Shown here in pieces: positions 48,901-60,221 of a stretch of DNA of 64,000 nucleotides (its first letter is position 1; each line of letters opens with the position of its first letter). The DNA is from Paraphysoderma sedebokerense (Eukaryota; Blastocladiomycota; Physodermatomycetes; Physodermatales; Physodermataceae): assembly GCA_025602915.1 (NCBI GenBank), contig JAHLJZ010000031.1:175847-239846 (forward strand), written 5' to 3'. The translations under genes were made by a program, and so were the position numbers. The notes beneath the pieces were generated by a model that was not told the origin of the DNA, ran no database searches, and saw nothing but the letters and a program-made list of their open reading frames with translations.

Positions 48901-50040
48901 TTCCGTGGTAAGAATTCACCCCAATAGCGGTAACGACGTATCTACCGACGCCTTCACTGACTTTACTACCACTTAACAAAAACATATCATCGGTTCCTTT
49001 TTTAATGGCATCACTTTCACCAGTTGCCGCACTTTCATCACATTTCATATTATGGCCGCTCACGTAAACTCCGTCAGCAGCCAAGATATCACCAGGCTCC
49101 ACCATCAAAATATCACCAACAAAGATATCATACACAGATATAAGCGATTGAGCGCCGTTACGGATCACCTTCACCTTGCGATCCTCCTTTTTAGCATTAA
49201 GTTTACGGAACTGTTTTTCTTTCTGATAATCGTTAATAGAGCTCACAAGGACGACAATAATCACAGCAATAATAATGGCAACGCCTTCAACCCATTTAAT
49301 AGCCTTTGATGGATCTTCGACAAGCTCTTCGGGGTGCTTTTGAGCTTCTATGGATTCCCAAAGGCCGACTCCAAAGGAAAAAATGGCGGCAACAGTTAAA
49401 AATATCTATTTCCGTATTTCAGAGAAACATAGTTAGCAAGTGTTAACGACCAATCCAGAAAAGAGGAAAGAAAACAGGACAATAAAATGGCAGAACAGAG
49501 ATATCTTACCAAAATTTTATCTTGGAATGCCATCCACATCAACTGGAAAATGGATTTGCTTTTTGTTTCTGGCAACCTGTTAATCCCGAAAACCTCCTTT
49601 CTCTTGACGATATCTTGTCTTAATCTACTTTCATCGTCATCTCCCCCGGCAATCTGAACTGTTACTGCGACTGCAAGTTCGGGGTCTTTTTCTTTTCCTT
49701 TTCCTTTAGTAGCACTGACGGGAGCTTCACTCTTTAAATTCGCTGGCACTTTCAGTCCTTTTTCAGGATCCGTTAGCAGACCTTTGCACAGCCCTTCCGG
49801 CCCTCCAAACTTCTCGAGTAATTTCGGATTTTTCGGATCAACCAATGCCTTCAAATCCTGGGCCGTGTAAGGGAAAGGGGAGTCAACGACAAGCGGGGTG
49901 GTGGTTTCAGAAGACGGTTTTATTGGTTTTGTTTGTGACGGGTTATCCGACATATTGATGGAGTGGGACGAATTCATATTGTTGTCGGCAGCCATGGTCA
50001 AAGGTTCTAATTCGGCAGCCTCCTTTGACAATGTTGTCAT
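45936..50040 (-). CDS. PMC1: PMC-type P2B calcium-transporting ATPase
   Basis: A P-type ATPase that pumps Ca2+ out of the cytosol, most like the fungal vacuolar PMC1 group. The start at 50038-50040 gives a Ser/Pro-rich N-terminus and then the typical fungal box [17 protein letters not shown]...[14 protein letters not shown]. The actuator motif is [14 protein letters not shown]. The phosphorylation site is in [16 protein letters not shown], the nucleotide-binding domain has [11 protein letters not shown], and the hinge motif is [11 protein letters not shown], followed by the C-terminal TM helices. The last exons are found by splicing: after [13 protein letters not shown] the frame passes through [11 protein letters not shown] to [20 protein letters not shown] and TAA 45936-45938, beyond the apparent stop at 46158. 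About 1150 residues. The tail is short and shows no obvious long calmodulin-binding domain. Confidence 0.9.
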
Positions 50041-50675
50041 CTGTATCTGTACGCAAGAGGTTTTGCGGAATTAAAAGATGGTGGATAGTACAGACGGTGG
50101 ATGAATTTAATTTCTGTTTCTGGAAGCGAAATTAAATTGTGAGAAATGATTTTCCGTTTCGCCACTCGTCCTTATTGTACCACCTCAAAACAAACAATAA
50201 ATTCACAAAGGTGTATTACGCTGAAATGTAGGTACAGAGAAAGTATCAGGCAAAGAAGAGAACATAGAGAAGCAATCAAAAATTCACAGATTAAAGCATT
50301 AAAATTATGCTTACCTTGCTAATGCAGTTCCTTTGCGACGCGACCCACCAAGGATAGTTGGAGAGAGAAAGGATTAGTATCTGCAGACTTGGATGATACC
50401 GCTGGCAAACGCAACAGCGCAGATATATCTCGGGCAGGGACACAGATACGAGGATGAATTGCGGGATGAGATGGGGAATGGCACTCTCAGTCTGGAAGAA
50501 GGAACCATCGTATCGCGCTCACCCTGTGTCTCCCGGTTCTGTATCAATCCATATTGTATCTATTATCGTCCATTATCATCCACACCAAGACGGAACTCGG
50601 GATTGCATGCATGATGAATTGATAACTGTGCGTTCTATGCGTTCATCTCAGCGCTAATTACATGTTCACTTTTAT
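50041..50675. other. Intergenic region
   Basis: This is the upstream region of the Ca2+-ATPase and the downstream region of TATDN3, both minus-strand genes. Two overlapping 67-73 codon frames on the plus strand (50393-50657) are not supported by splicing or recognised homology. No repeat or RNA element is noticed. Confidence 0.4.
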
Positions 50676-51701
50676 CTACGTCCTGACCTGCATTCGGGCC
50701 CCAAACACCTTGGCCGTGTTTTCAACCATCATTTGATTCACAATCTCCATTGACACTCCTTTCACTTTGGCCACCTCTTTCAACGATACTATCAAATTTT
50801 CCGGTGTATTATCAGTTCCCTTCGTCGGTCCCAATGCTGGTGCATCCGTTTCCAGCAACAGATGAGTCAACGGAACATTCTTGACTAATTTCTTAAACGA
50901 ATCCGACCGGACAATACTAGGCGGAACCGAAAACATGTATCCATGTTGTACACCTGCCAGTGCATACTTCACATTGCCATCAAAAGCGTGCAAAACAGCC
51001 GAGTATTCTATTTGATTGCATTCACGAAGTGTTGATATCGCATGATGCCCTGCTGATCTTGAGTGAATATTAAGCGGTAGATTCAGTTCCTGTGACACCT
51101 CTATTTGTGACTTGAATACATCTTTCTGTATTGATTTAATCTCATCTTGAGAATATCCCGGCGGGTTGAAGGGCGACGATAATATATGGGGAGAATAATC
51201 TAGGCCAATTTCCCCGATGCATACCAATTTGCTTGAATGTCGCTTAATAAATTTGATCATCGGAGGGACATCTGCCAAAATGACCGTTCGAAATGTCTTC
51301 TGTTGAGATTCGGCGTGTGATGCATCCGAGACAGAAGGAATATTTTGAACTGGGTGCAAACCTAGAAAAAGCGAAGGGATGTCATAAAAACATGACAAAG
51401 TGTATTCACAAGACTGCAAAAGCGTACCCACACCAGCGAAAATTCTTGCCTTCTCTTGGCTCTCTCCGAAACTTTTGGCAAGCTCAATCACATTTGGCGC
51501 ATCATCAATAGTTTCAGAAACTGCAATGATGTTATATATTCCCGCTTGGCGACATCTGGAGAGAATAGTTGGCAAAGATGTCCGATCTAGTTGAGTGACA
51601 TGGCAATGTATATCGGTGAGATCGGCAACCATGGTTAGAAATGAGAGTGCAGAATTGGAGCCAAAGACACTTTTCAGAGACGGCAAAGCGGAGTTGGCCA
51701 T
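50676..51701 (-). CDS. TATDN3: TatD-family DNase, TATDN3 type
   Basis: A metal-dependent hydrolase of the TatD family, TIM-barrel fold, close to TATDN3. The metal ligands are visible: DIHCHV (HxH), GEIGLDYSP (Glu), NIHSRSAG (His), LHAFDG (His) and ETDAPALGP (Asp). HPVQN and SIPPSI-like text (SVPPSIVRSD) are typical of TATDN3. A short intron inside the GVG|GLHPVQ region (about 51361-51432) removes a non-homologous insert. There are two possible starts, 51701 (MANSALPSLK) and 51632 (MVADLTDIHCH). The family length fits the inner start better, but the leader may be a targeting signal. Stop at 50676. The activity is probably exo- or endonuclease and the physiological role is unclear. Confidence 0.88.
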   Translation of the reverse strand: MANSALPSLKSVFGSNSALSFLTMVADLTDIHCHVTQLDRTSLPTILSRCRQAGIYNIIAVSETIDDAPNVIELAKSFGESQEKARIFAGVGTLLQSCEYTLSCFYDIPSLFLGLHPVQNIPSVSDASHAESQQKTFRTVILADVPPMIKFIKRHSSKLVCIGEIGLDYSPHILSSPFNPPGYSQDEIKSIQKDVFKSQIEVSQELNLPLNIHSRSAGHHAISTLRECNQIEYSAVLHAFDGNVKYALAGVQHGYMFSVPPSIVRSDSFKKLVKNVPLTHLLLETDAPALGPTKGTDNTPENLIVSLKEVAKVKGVSMEIVNQMMVENTAKVFGARMQVRT

Positions 51702-51755
51702 TTCTGGACTGACTTTGGCATATCTGGACTATTTTAGCTAATTCACTTAACATGT

Positions 51756-51842
51756 GCAAAGTTGGTTTAGTGGTATAATTACCGCCTGCCAGCACTTGTT
51801 GACAGCGCGCGGTAGACCCGGGTTCGATTCCCGGACTTTGCA
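51756..51842 (+). tRNA. tRNA-Gly(GCC) with 16-nt intron
   Basis: The acceptor stem GCAAAGT (51756-51762) pairs perfectly with ACTTTGC (51835-51841), followed by discriminator A. The A box is GTTTAGTGGTATAA-like, the anticodon stem is ACCGC/GCGGT, the loop is CTGCCAC with anticodon GCC, and the T arm is CCGGG TTCGATT CCCGG. An insertion of 16 nt (gcacttgttgacagcg, about 51792-51807) lies after base 37, the standard place for a nuclear tRNA intron. Exact ends are ambiguous by one or two bases because of the GCGC repeat. Fold and anticodon are clear. Confidence 0.9.
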
Positions 51843-52055
51843 TTTTGCATTAGCTTTTAATTCTGACGCTGCGAAAAGGAAATCCCCGCGGAACTCTCAC
51901 GGCTTTTATTTTGAATAAAACATTGATTGTATACATTTTATGGTTTATTGGGCCGCTGATGAATCGCAAAAGTTGTTAAAACCGCAGGCGTTGCGGACCC
52001 ATCCATTACTAGGCATCTTCAAATAACGAGAGGTCAGCTAATCATCTTCTTTTTT

Positions 52056-55000
52056 TCACTCCTTCTTCGCCTCCTTTTCCGTCTGTTCTTTCTTTGCTTC
52101 CTTTTCAGCCTCTTCGACAGCCTCCTTGTCCATCCATTTCTCTTCCATCTTCTTCAACCGGCTTTCCAATTCCTCGATTCTTTTACCTAATTTCACAGTC
52201 TCGGATTCCCCACCAGCACCTTTCAATCCAGACAATCTTCTCAAAACCCAAGGCCAATCGATTTTGGCATAAAGGCTTTCTGTCTTCTCGATATCACCTA
52301 GTTTATTTTTCGCTTCTAAACCGACCAAGGCTGAGATAGCCTTGAATCTCGTCAACAAGTCTGAATCGTAAATACCGTGGCAAACGGTTTCAACTGCAGT
52401 ACGACGAAGATGAAGTTCTTGATATCTGCCGGATGCTGAGATAGCTTCATAGAGAACACCTTGCGCTCGAGGTGGTTCAAGGTTCGTACCATCCGCAGAA
52501 ATTCGAGAGAGCAGGTATTTGAAGCCTTCCAGAGATCGATGATAACCTGTTATTCAGGAGCACAGAGAACAGGTTAATGATTGATATTATAAAAGAATAT
52601 AATATTTGTATTACCCAACGCCATTAAGGCACCCGAACGAACGATAGCGTGTTGACCCATCTTCGAGGGATCTTGAGCCACAGACAAAAGGAATTCCAAA
52701 TCATCAGGATGTCGTTGATAGCCAAGAGCCTTCAGCAGGTTTGCTCTCGCACTGAAGGATATGGTCATGAATTGTGGTTAGTGATTTATGCCAACATAAT
52801 CGGGTGATAACATGGCAATACAGACCGGTAGCCGATACCGTTTTTTCCAAGAACATATTTCGCTGCGTCTCGAATCTTCGAATGACGAATATAGCATGCG
52901 GACGCAATTGACCATAGTGCCATGGGGTGATCTTCCGATTTTAACATATCGGCCAAGATGTCAATGGCATAAGGTGTTTTTGACTCGGATAATGCAGAGG
53001 CAACTAATTGAAAGAGGTACCGACAACAACGTCAGTCTTGTCCATCACGAAAGGCCAAAATAATATAAATTAGAGGTTTAACGAACCATGAGTTCTGACA
53101 CCGAAGAACTTTTCTTCCTTGATAGCGGTTCTGACTTTCTTCATAGCACTATATCCCCCATTCGTGATCAATCCTTTATAGGCCCAAATTCTATTTACTA
53201 AATCTCTACCGTTTCGAACGATGTTACCCAAAATGTCCTCGCTAGGGTTGAAGTCCACAGCGCACAATATCTTTCCATTAGGATCAATTTCTACGACATT
53301 TGGTTTACTCTTCACGCCAGTGACCACGGCGTATGCTCGTTGATTATTGCCATCAAACTTAGCTGTTGCGGTATACACTTTTCCCTCCGAATCGGTGACT
53401 TCTACGTCAATTGAGAAGGCAAAACAAGGAATATTGTCTTTCCTGGAAACCTGAGTTTGCTCAAAGCAAAATTTTACAAATTCCGTGTCTTTGTTATGTT
53501 CCATAGATACTTTCAGATGAGGATATCCCTTGGAGTAAAACCATTGATCGAAGAATTGAACCAAGTTAACCCCAGAGTGAGATTCCAGTGTGCGGCGAAA
53601 GTCTTCAGTTTCCACAACTTTAGATTGGAATACTTGAAGATACTTCGTGACTGCAGGCCAGAAAACGTCGTCACCAAGGAGGTTACGAAGCATCTATGTT
53701 GATGAAAGTTGTCAGTTTATAGGAATAGCATGTAAATTCATACGCAAGCCCTACATGAATTCGCCAGGCGCCACCGGGATACTAGTAAGTGGGTAAAGCA
53801 AAATGTTAGCTCTCCATCAAATTGAAGCGTTAACCAAGAAGTCGCAAAATCTTGATACCGTATGATTATCAAATAATTGCCAGCTGGTATCGTACAATCT
53901 CGAAACAATAGGCCTCATATATCGTTTGGTTTCATTAATATATGATAGCGCATTCTCATAGAGGTACCAACGATTCATGTCTTTTGCTCCAGAAGGATAA
54001 TTCTCGGCGATCCAAACTGACTCCATATCTAAAGAATGATAATTTTAGAATAAAAATGAACATTAAGACACCGGGAAAATAGTAGCATACATGTAGCCCA
54101 CGATTCTTTTAGCCAAGCATGTTCAAAATGTCTTATAACGGTCATATCTGAATTAGTCAAACAAATGTTGGTATTTCACTGACTTTAAAGCTATGATATT
54201 AATCCAGTCATACCTCCCTATATTGTGTTACAGTTAGTCAAGTACAACTGGATGAAACGTCAGATAAGGAAATAGATCATACAAAATATGTGTGGGCCAT
54301 CTCGTGGATGTTGATCGCTTTTAAATATACTGTCAGAAAAATCATTCCCAGATGTCAACACAAAATCAACGATCTACGCACTGTCAACGTCAAACTTCCT
54401 CTCTTTGGCGAGCTTATCATCCATTAGGTAATGATCACCTTATGAAAAGCGTCAGTCGAGTCACCTGTGAAATAGAAAAGGAACTGTAGTGTACCCCAGG
54501 TGACAAATGAGATGTTTTCCATGGCCCCACGAATGTCGGGGTTGGCAATTTGATAGTACTTTGGCCAAGGGACTATGATATGGTCGAAATACAGAAGTTA
54601 AATGAGTCTTTGTTTTTCTACAGGCCAGCATGTATGTAACTCGCATCTGTTAAGAACACGGCCAAAACTTACACTTTACGCCTAACTTTTTCGATAGCCA
54701 CTTTACCATGCTCGGAGTTTGATCAAACGCATTAAGTATGTTGACCGATGGTGTACCCTTTACAGCGTAATATTTGATTGGCATTCCGTCCACTGCACCG
54801 TGGTCAACCTCTTCAAATTCTCCAACAGCGAGACAGAGCAAGTATGAAGGACATCTGGATAAGAGCCCAATATAGTGTGTCAGTTGATAAATCGCTGCTG
54901 CTGACAAATCGCAAAACTTACGGATAATCCAATTTCCAATTCGTAGTCTTCATTCCTGCGTCGTTATCTAGAGATTCGCTAATCCAAGATCCGTTTGCTA

Positions 55001-55888
55001 CCGCGATCATATGCTTAGGGGCGGTCAAATGAAAATCTAGCTTTGGTCTAACCGTGGGAAAGTCCACACAAGGCAACCAGTATCGGGCCCTCTCAGTTTC
55101 ATGATCGGTAATCGCATAAGACCCTTTGGTTGATGAAGCCGAAAAGAACATGCCGGATACGGGGCGCTCAACTTTGTAGGTGATAGTGACTGAGCGGGTC
55201 TAGCTCAAGTGTATCAGTAAAAGTGAAATTAAATGATGTGAATATAAAGAGCGAACGAACAAAGTGATCAACTTAAGTCAGAAGATTTGAGTATTATAAC
55301 AGACATAAATTAGTGAACTACCGACCTCATCCTTCGTAAATGGGACGTTCCACCAAATTGTCAAAGAATCACCATCGTAGTCCCATTCTTTCAAGCCATT
55401 TCCTTGGACATCTAAATCTTGGAAACCGACAGCGTTCAATTTGATACAGCAGTTTTCCTTCGTTAAAAGCGATGACGTGGTGACTGAAGCGTTTGACCTA
55501 AATGTTTGAACGACCGCGGCCGAAATGGCAGAATTGGGAATATCGAACTTGAGCGAAATATCTAAAACAACCCAATTGACATATTACGTCAGAAACTCAG
55601 ATCTTGTTTGGCACAAAGGGATCAGTGGTTGAAGACCGAATAACAACAGGGTGCATACCGAGATGAATTGGTTCAAGTGTCAGCGACGGAGCGTAATGTA
55701 AAGTCTATATAGGCCAAAAATGCATAGTGTTAATTTGTTATTGCAAATATTCCGAATATGAGTTTATCAATACGCACTGCTCCAGGCAAAGTAAAATCTG
55801 ACATGCTGTACGAGTTATCATATTCGGCCACAGTGGTCGCGGAAGCATCGTCAATAATGCCAGTACATAAGAAGTGTCTGCAGGGCAT
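52056..55888 (-). CDS. M1-family zinc aminopeptidase with HEAT-like C-terminus
   Basis: A metallopeptidase of family M1 that trims N-terminal residues from peptides. The start is ATG 55886-55888 (MPCRHFLCTGIIDDASA...); an ATG near 55803 is also possible. In order: the beta-sandwich N-domain (MFFSASSTKGSYAITDHETERARYWLPCVDFP), the zinc-binding motif HEMAH (in INIHEMAHTYF, 54283-54320 area, with an intron just after it), and the second Glu motif WLKESWATYME. Then follow an all-helical tail with HEAT-like repeats (LLSVAQDPSKMGQHAIVRSGALMALG) and a coiled-coil Lys/Glu-rich end with stop at 52056. The GAMEN-like exopeptidase motif is present (GAMENISF). About 850 residues and roughly a dozen introns. 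It is closer to bacterial and protist M1 enzymes than to yeast APE2, by impression. Confidence 0.85.
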
Positions 55889-56345
55889 TCTGGCTGAAGA
55901 AGTGGAACTTATAGATCGACGATGTTTGTAGTCTTGTATATACGGAAATTTGGAGTAATTAGAGAATTTTCTTGTTGTGGTTGCCTCTTGGCGAAAAATT
56001 ACACCCAAGATGTTCCGATAACAATTGAAATGACGAACTAAAGCAGACGCCACCGTGAACAAGTAATTATCTTTCGAGGATTTGAATATATAAATTGTAA
56101 AATGTCTATCGACGGAGATTACGGAGAATCATTATCTATGTCGAAGTCAGCACCCCGGGATTAGGCCCACTATGGCGCATGGATTACAAATTTAGTTTCT
56201 AATGTACAGACTACGTAGGAGAATTAATAAATAGCAACGATCGAAGAACAATCAACGACGATTCAACCATCTTTTGCGTCTACTGCTGCTAACCTCTATT
56301 TAGCACTGCTTTCATCCCGCCCTTCTCTCCAATCCCAGCAACTTC
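55889..56345. other. Intergenic region
   Basis: The upstream region of the aminopeptidase gene and the 3' side of the ERD1-like gene. The open frame upstream of 55888 (to 56062) starts with TTG and contains an Arg/Ser-rich stretch that would resemble a mitochondrial leader if a further ATG existed, but none is found. No other feature. Confidence 0.4.
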
Positions 56346-58179
56346 TCAATCTTGCTCTTCATGGCTTCGTATGATTCCTAACCCAATCGATCTGTCACCC
56401 CCACCAGGGTTTGTGCGCTCCTTTGTCGTTATCCATTCCCTTTCAATTCTTAAAAAACACCACATCCACCGTCTAATGATTTCCAATATTTCAATAACAA
56501 ATACCACTGCTTCATGATCCATGTATAAATGGCTGCTCAACTTTATACTCCATGTAAACCGAAATAGAAAGTCTAGAATAATCGACAGATAGTACCATGC
56601 AAAATGGAACTTCAACGTTGGGCGTAAAAAAGGAAAGAAGAATTGAGATTGGTGACGGGTGTTGTAAGATGTCGATCGTATAGGGTAATCTGATTCAGTG
56701 AGAGGGATGTAGCGGTTGGACTTATAGCCGAGATTCCAATCGATAAAAATATCCCAGTAGAAGGAATACAAAGTATTGAATAGGGCGAAGAGAATCCTAG
56801 AAAATCCAATCTAATAATAAGTGTTCGAATTCTCTGTAGGACATAACGGAGACACCACATACCACCAAGTGAACAATCCTTGATGATGATTTTGAATTGC
56901 AGGTGAATCGTCCGCGGGAGTATTTCTTGCAACTAAGCGGATTATATCTGCTTGTATTGTAGAATTACGCTCAATCGGTGAATTCACTAACGGTAAGGTC
57001 ATAGTTGTTTGATTAACAGTGGTTGGGTAGATTTCAGTTCGCTGTAATGCAGACAGCAATATAACAGGAAATGCAGACGAATACTTGAGAGCATTTAGAA
57101 GGTGTCGAGTTTTGGCTGATTTGGGCGTGGGCAGGTAAGTTTGGATGGGACGATTCGAGCTATCGGTCTGCACGGGGGGTGTAGGGAAACTCGGTGATTG
57201 CAGTGATTGAAAATACTCGGCGATGCATTGTCTTAACCGGAAGAAGTAAGGTAAACTAGTTGAAAGGTAAACGTGAACTCGTTAGATCCATACAACTAAA
57301 TCACGAGAAGGCAGTTTATACCTGACTATAAATGGGGCAATATAACGTCTGTATCCTGCAGCAGCCGCTGTCGTATCGGTAGTATAGAATATGATGGAGA
57401 ATATAGTTCCGTATAAATCGCCCAGAACTTTGGAAAAGCTGGTCAATATGTCCGCAAATATGACATCGCCAAAATACACTTTTGCACTTATTGGTGCATA
57501 GACAACCCTTCTGAGTGCTCTATACGCAGTAGGACGTTGCAGTTAACAAAGCGATTTTCCTTAATACAAGATTAACTTACCCTAAAAATTCTATCCGCTC
57601 TCTCTTATGTATGACGGGAAGTGGACATAGTACCACGGCCATTGTAACGGCATAACAAATTGTAACGACCCAGGAGGGATCATTCCCCGAATCCTGTAAA
57701 CTCCAGAAAGTCCACAAGCCAAGTACAATTACTGCGCTTAGTATCAGAGCTATTCTGATGATCGGTTTGGCTCTCGAAATTCTCTCTTGCTGCATTACCG
57801 AATTAATTGGTATGCCGTTGGCTTGAAGAATCAAAACGTTTAAGCCCCAACAGTAGACACCAACAGTGAAGAGGACCAGTACGCGGAAAGGAAGAGGAAA
57901 CAGTTTTTTGAACGGTGTGATATTCATTGAATTTGTAGACCAAAGAAGAAGGAGGAATACTTTGATAACGAACGCCGACGCAAAAATAATTGGTCGTAAA
58001 CTGTGTCGTCGATTAAAGGGGCGGTGGTGCTTGAGTTTAACTGACTTCACCACCGAAGGTTGGGAATCAAAGTCGGAGTTGGGGTACTGCGGAATCTTTA
58101 AAGGCTGTAGTGATATCGTCGGTTGCGGAGAGACTATAGATGGGATTACAGGGTAGGCAGGTTCGTCCGGAAAAGGCAT
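56346..58179 (-). CDS. ERD1: EXS-domain membrane protein, ERD1-like
   Basis: A multi-pass protein of the EXS family without an SPX domain, as in yeast Erd1. Erd1 acts in the Golgi, recycling phosphate and retaining luminal ER proteins and glycosyltransferases. The start at 58177-58179 gives a Pro-rich cytosolic head and then TM helices (IIFASAFVIKVFLLLLW, VLVLFTVGVYCWGLNVLIL, IALILSAVIVLGLWTFW). The EXS hallmarks are PISAKVYFGDVIFADILTSFSKVLGD and, after several exons, LYSFYWDIFIDWNLG, then FHFAWYYLSIILDFLFRFTW and EILEIIRRWMWCFLRIE. Stop at 56346. About 500 residues. The SYxWDxxxDW-like box identifies EXS. Assignment to ERD1 rather than XPR1 rests on the missing SPX domain. Confidence 0.85.
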
Positions 58180-58521
58180 TTCGGTGTATAGGGGTGATGG
58201 ACAATTTGTTACAGATAAGGAAGGTACATTAAAGTCATACAGGGCGCTGAGCAGAGATTATAGATGAGGGAACCACATTAAGAATTTAAACGAGGAAAAT
58301 GAACCCTCTTATGCACAAATTGGATACCGGCAACGAGGAGTGAACCGAAATGGAACAAAACGTCCAGACTCTGTTCCAGACGCCAACACCAAACTCAAAT
58401 GTATCTCCCGTAGAAATCGCACTAGCAGTAATAACAACCCATAAAGATCCAGACTGCAGAGAGCTTGCCTGGCCGAAACTTTCAGTTATAGTTTAGATTA
58501 AACCATAAAATAGTCGCATAA
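58180..58521. other. Intergenic region
   Basis: The upstream region of the ERD1-like gene. It includes the possible 3' end of the small gene at 58522, whose last exon may extend to about 58440 after splicing. No other feature is seen. Confidence 0.4.
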
Positions 58522-58758
58522 TTAATACAATCCAATAAAGTTGCGCTGAGTCGTTCTGCAGGAAGATTGGACACGACGATCCGATTTATTGTGCCCTTCA
58601 CCAGATGTAATCAACCAAATATGTACAAAAACAGCTCTTTCGTATTTAATATCAGATAGCAACATAAACCAGCCCCAGAGCCGCATTACTCTCCTCGGGG
58701 CCAAATATGTGCCGTCACTTTCGAAGAGTTCTCCGATTTGCACTGCATTGTGCGACAT
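58522..58758 (-). CDS. Possible small gene, beta-rich, unknown
   Basis: The ATG at 58756-58758 opens MSHNAVQIGELFESDGTYLA, then RRVMRLWGWFMLLSDI and a stretch of alternating hydrophobic residues, with a stop near 58522. The pattern of strands around RLWGW and AVFVH resembles the start of a small OB-fold protein such as TEN1 or RPA3, but I cannot confirm it. A donor at GTACAT (near 58617) and an acceptor TCCTGCAG (near 58560) could extend it in another frame. The start is 50 bases past the end of the SGF11-like gene on the same strand. The call is weak, based on length, ATG and composition. Confidence 0.3.
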   Translation of the reverse strand: MSHNAVQIGELFESDGTYLAPRRVMRLWGWFMLLSDIKYERAVFVHIWLITSGEGHNKSDRRVQSSCRTTQRNFIGLY

Positions 58759-58807
58759 ACTGAGAAAGGCTTACAGCACAAGAACCGTGGCCATTGAATC
58801 TGACAAA

Positions 58808-60221
58808 CTAGTTGTGATCTCCAACAACATCAATGAAATCTGTATCGTTATTATTTCTACAATAGAAGATAGATATACGATATTATATTAGGAGACAACT
58901 CTTCGCTTGAAGCTGTGAAAAATGGCAGTGAGGGAAAACGAACAGACCTGTTTGACAAACTAGTGGGTGGAACTTTCAGCGACATTCCACCTGATCCTGT
59001 CATGTTTGAATTGGCTCGACTGACAGATGGTTTCGACAGCTATGAGGTCAATATGAACGTAAGTCATGGCGAAACGGAACGGTGCAACCGTAAACTTATG
59101 AGTCGAACCATGGAAGAACATACATTCTCCGGTCTTGTGGGACTCGGTTGTACTATTATGGATCCAAGTGTTGAGATTGTCGTAGGAGCCGTAGATGTGT
59201 CATTCGAGGGGGCTGAAATTGACAGCGTCCTTGACTTTTTCGGTTTTGATGTCGATACCTTGTTGCTGCGTTTTCCTGTCATTATGGATAGATTAGCGAA
59301 GAATCAGAAAATCTAAACCTATCTATGAGGCCATAAAGAGAAAGCTTTCGTGGGTATTGTCGAACACACTTCCAAGAGGCTTCCCGCAACAGCAAAGATC
59401 AATGTAAGACAAGTACGTTTTCGTTCTTTCTCGCCCGCCCAATCCCCATCTTTTTTATCAATCGGCAGATCTCCATCATCGTCTAAATCATCAAAAGAGC
59501 CCGAGTAGGGGCTTGAAGCGGGGTTTGATTTTTCACTGCTGGATGCAGTTGAATTGCTATTCACCAGCCTATCAGAGAATCCATTTCCCACCAGATAAGT
59601 ATCCTAAGCGGGCGGATAATGAAAGAACATGAATGATAAACTACCGTCGAGCCGCATTCCTTCCAGCCTGTCTTCCCGTCACCAAGTTAAGGCATTTCTC
59701 CAAATGAGAAGCGAAACGAGGGTAGAGCAATTGCCTAGAACATTTGGGACATTCTATCTTTTCAGGATCACTTTGTGAGGTGATGTCATTGCCGAAGATG
59801 TCTTTACTTTCAGAGAGAACTACAGTTGTATGGAATATGCACATAAAATGAAGATAAGGATTTTTAGATAGGGTAAAAGAAGGTTGTCGGTTCACGAAGC
59901 ACAGTTTGATAGATACCATATGTTCGACACCTGGACAGATGAGGATTTGACCGAAGTCATGAATACAAGAGTCACGATGTTAAAATCAGAGGACGTAATG
60001 AAACATTGTACACATAATAAAAAATGAAGAAAGTTATTCATGATTCGATGCACGTTCATTCTACAGTCCTTTAAATGTAAGGGTTTGAATCTGGAATTAA
60101 AGTTTACGAACCTGGTTGAACAGACTTGACAAACCTGACTACTTAGTTTGGCTTTCCTATGTTCCTGAAAGATCACATCCAAGAGGCATTCCTCTAGAAG
60201 GTTGTTAAACAAGATTTCCAT
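58808..60221 (-). CDS. SGF11: SAGA deubiquitinase-module subunit, SGF11/ATXN7L3-like
   Basis: The start ATG 60219-60221 gives MEILFNNLLEECLLDVIFQE, the amphipathic helix that binds the SAGA deubiquitinase module. After two introns comes ESKDIFGND and the Sgf11 zinc finger: ECPKCSRQLLYPRFASHLEKCLN (C-x2-C-x12-H-x3-C). The rest is a disordered Ser/Lys tail recovered by phase-correct splicing: LVNSNSTASSSEKSNPASS, DDLDDDGDLPIDKKDGDWAG, KERKRKRSNKVSTSKPKKS, a Ser/Thr/Pro region and an acidic end DTDFIDVVGDHN with TAG at 58808-58810. The DGDW...KRK order is like human ATXN7L3. The last intron (weak donor GTCTCC) is uncertain; without it the frame stops at 58857. It anchors Ubp8/USP22 activity on histone H2B. 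Confidence 0.8.

Noticed and set aside
58915-59316. Acidic 133-codon frame on the plus strand that looks like a gene
   Set aside because: It starts at GTG with no upstream ATG exon. The opposite strand gives a phase-consistent continuation of the SGF11-like gene through the same stretch, so it is probably antisense shadow.
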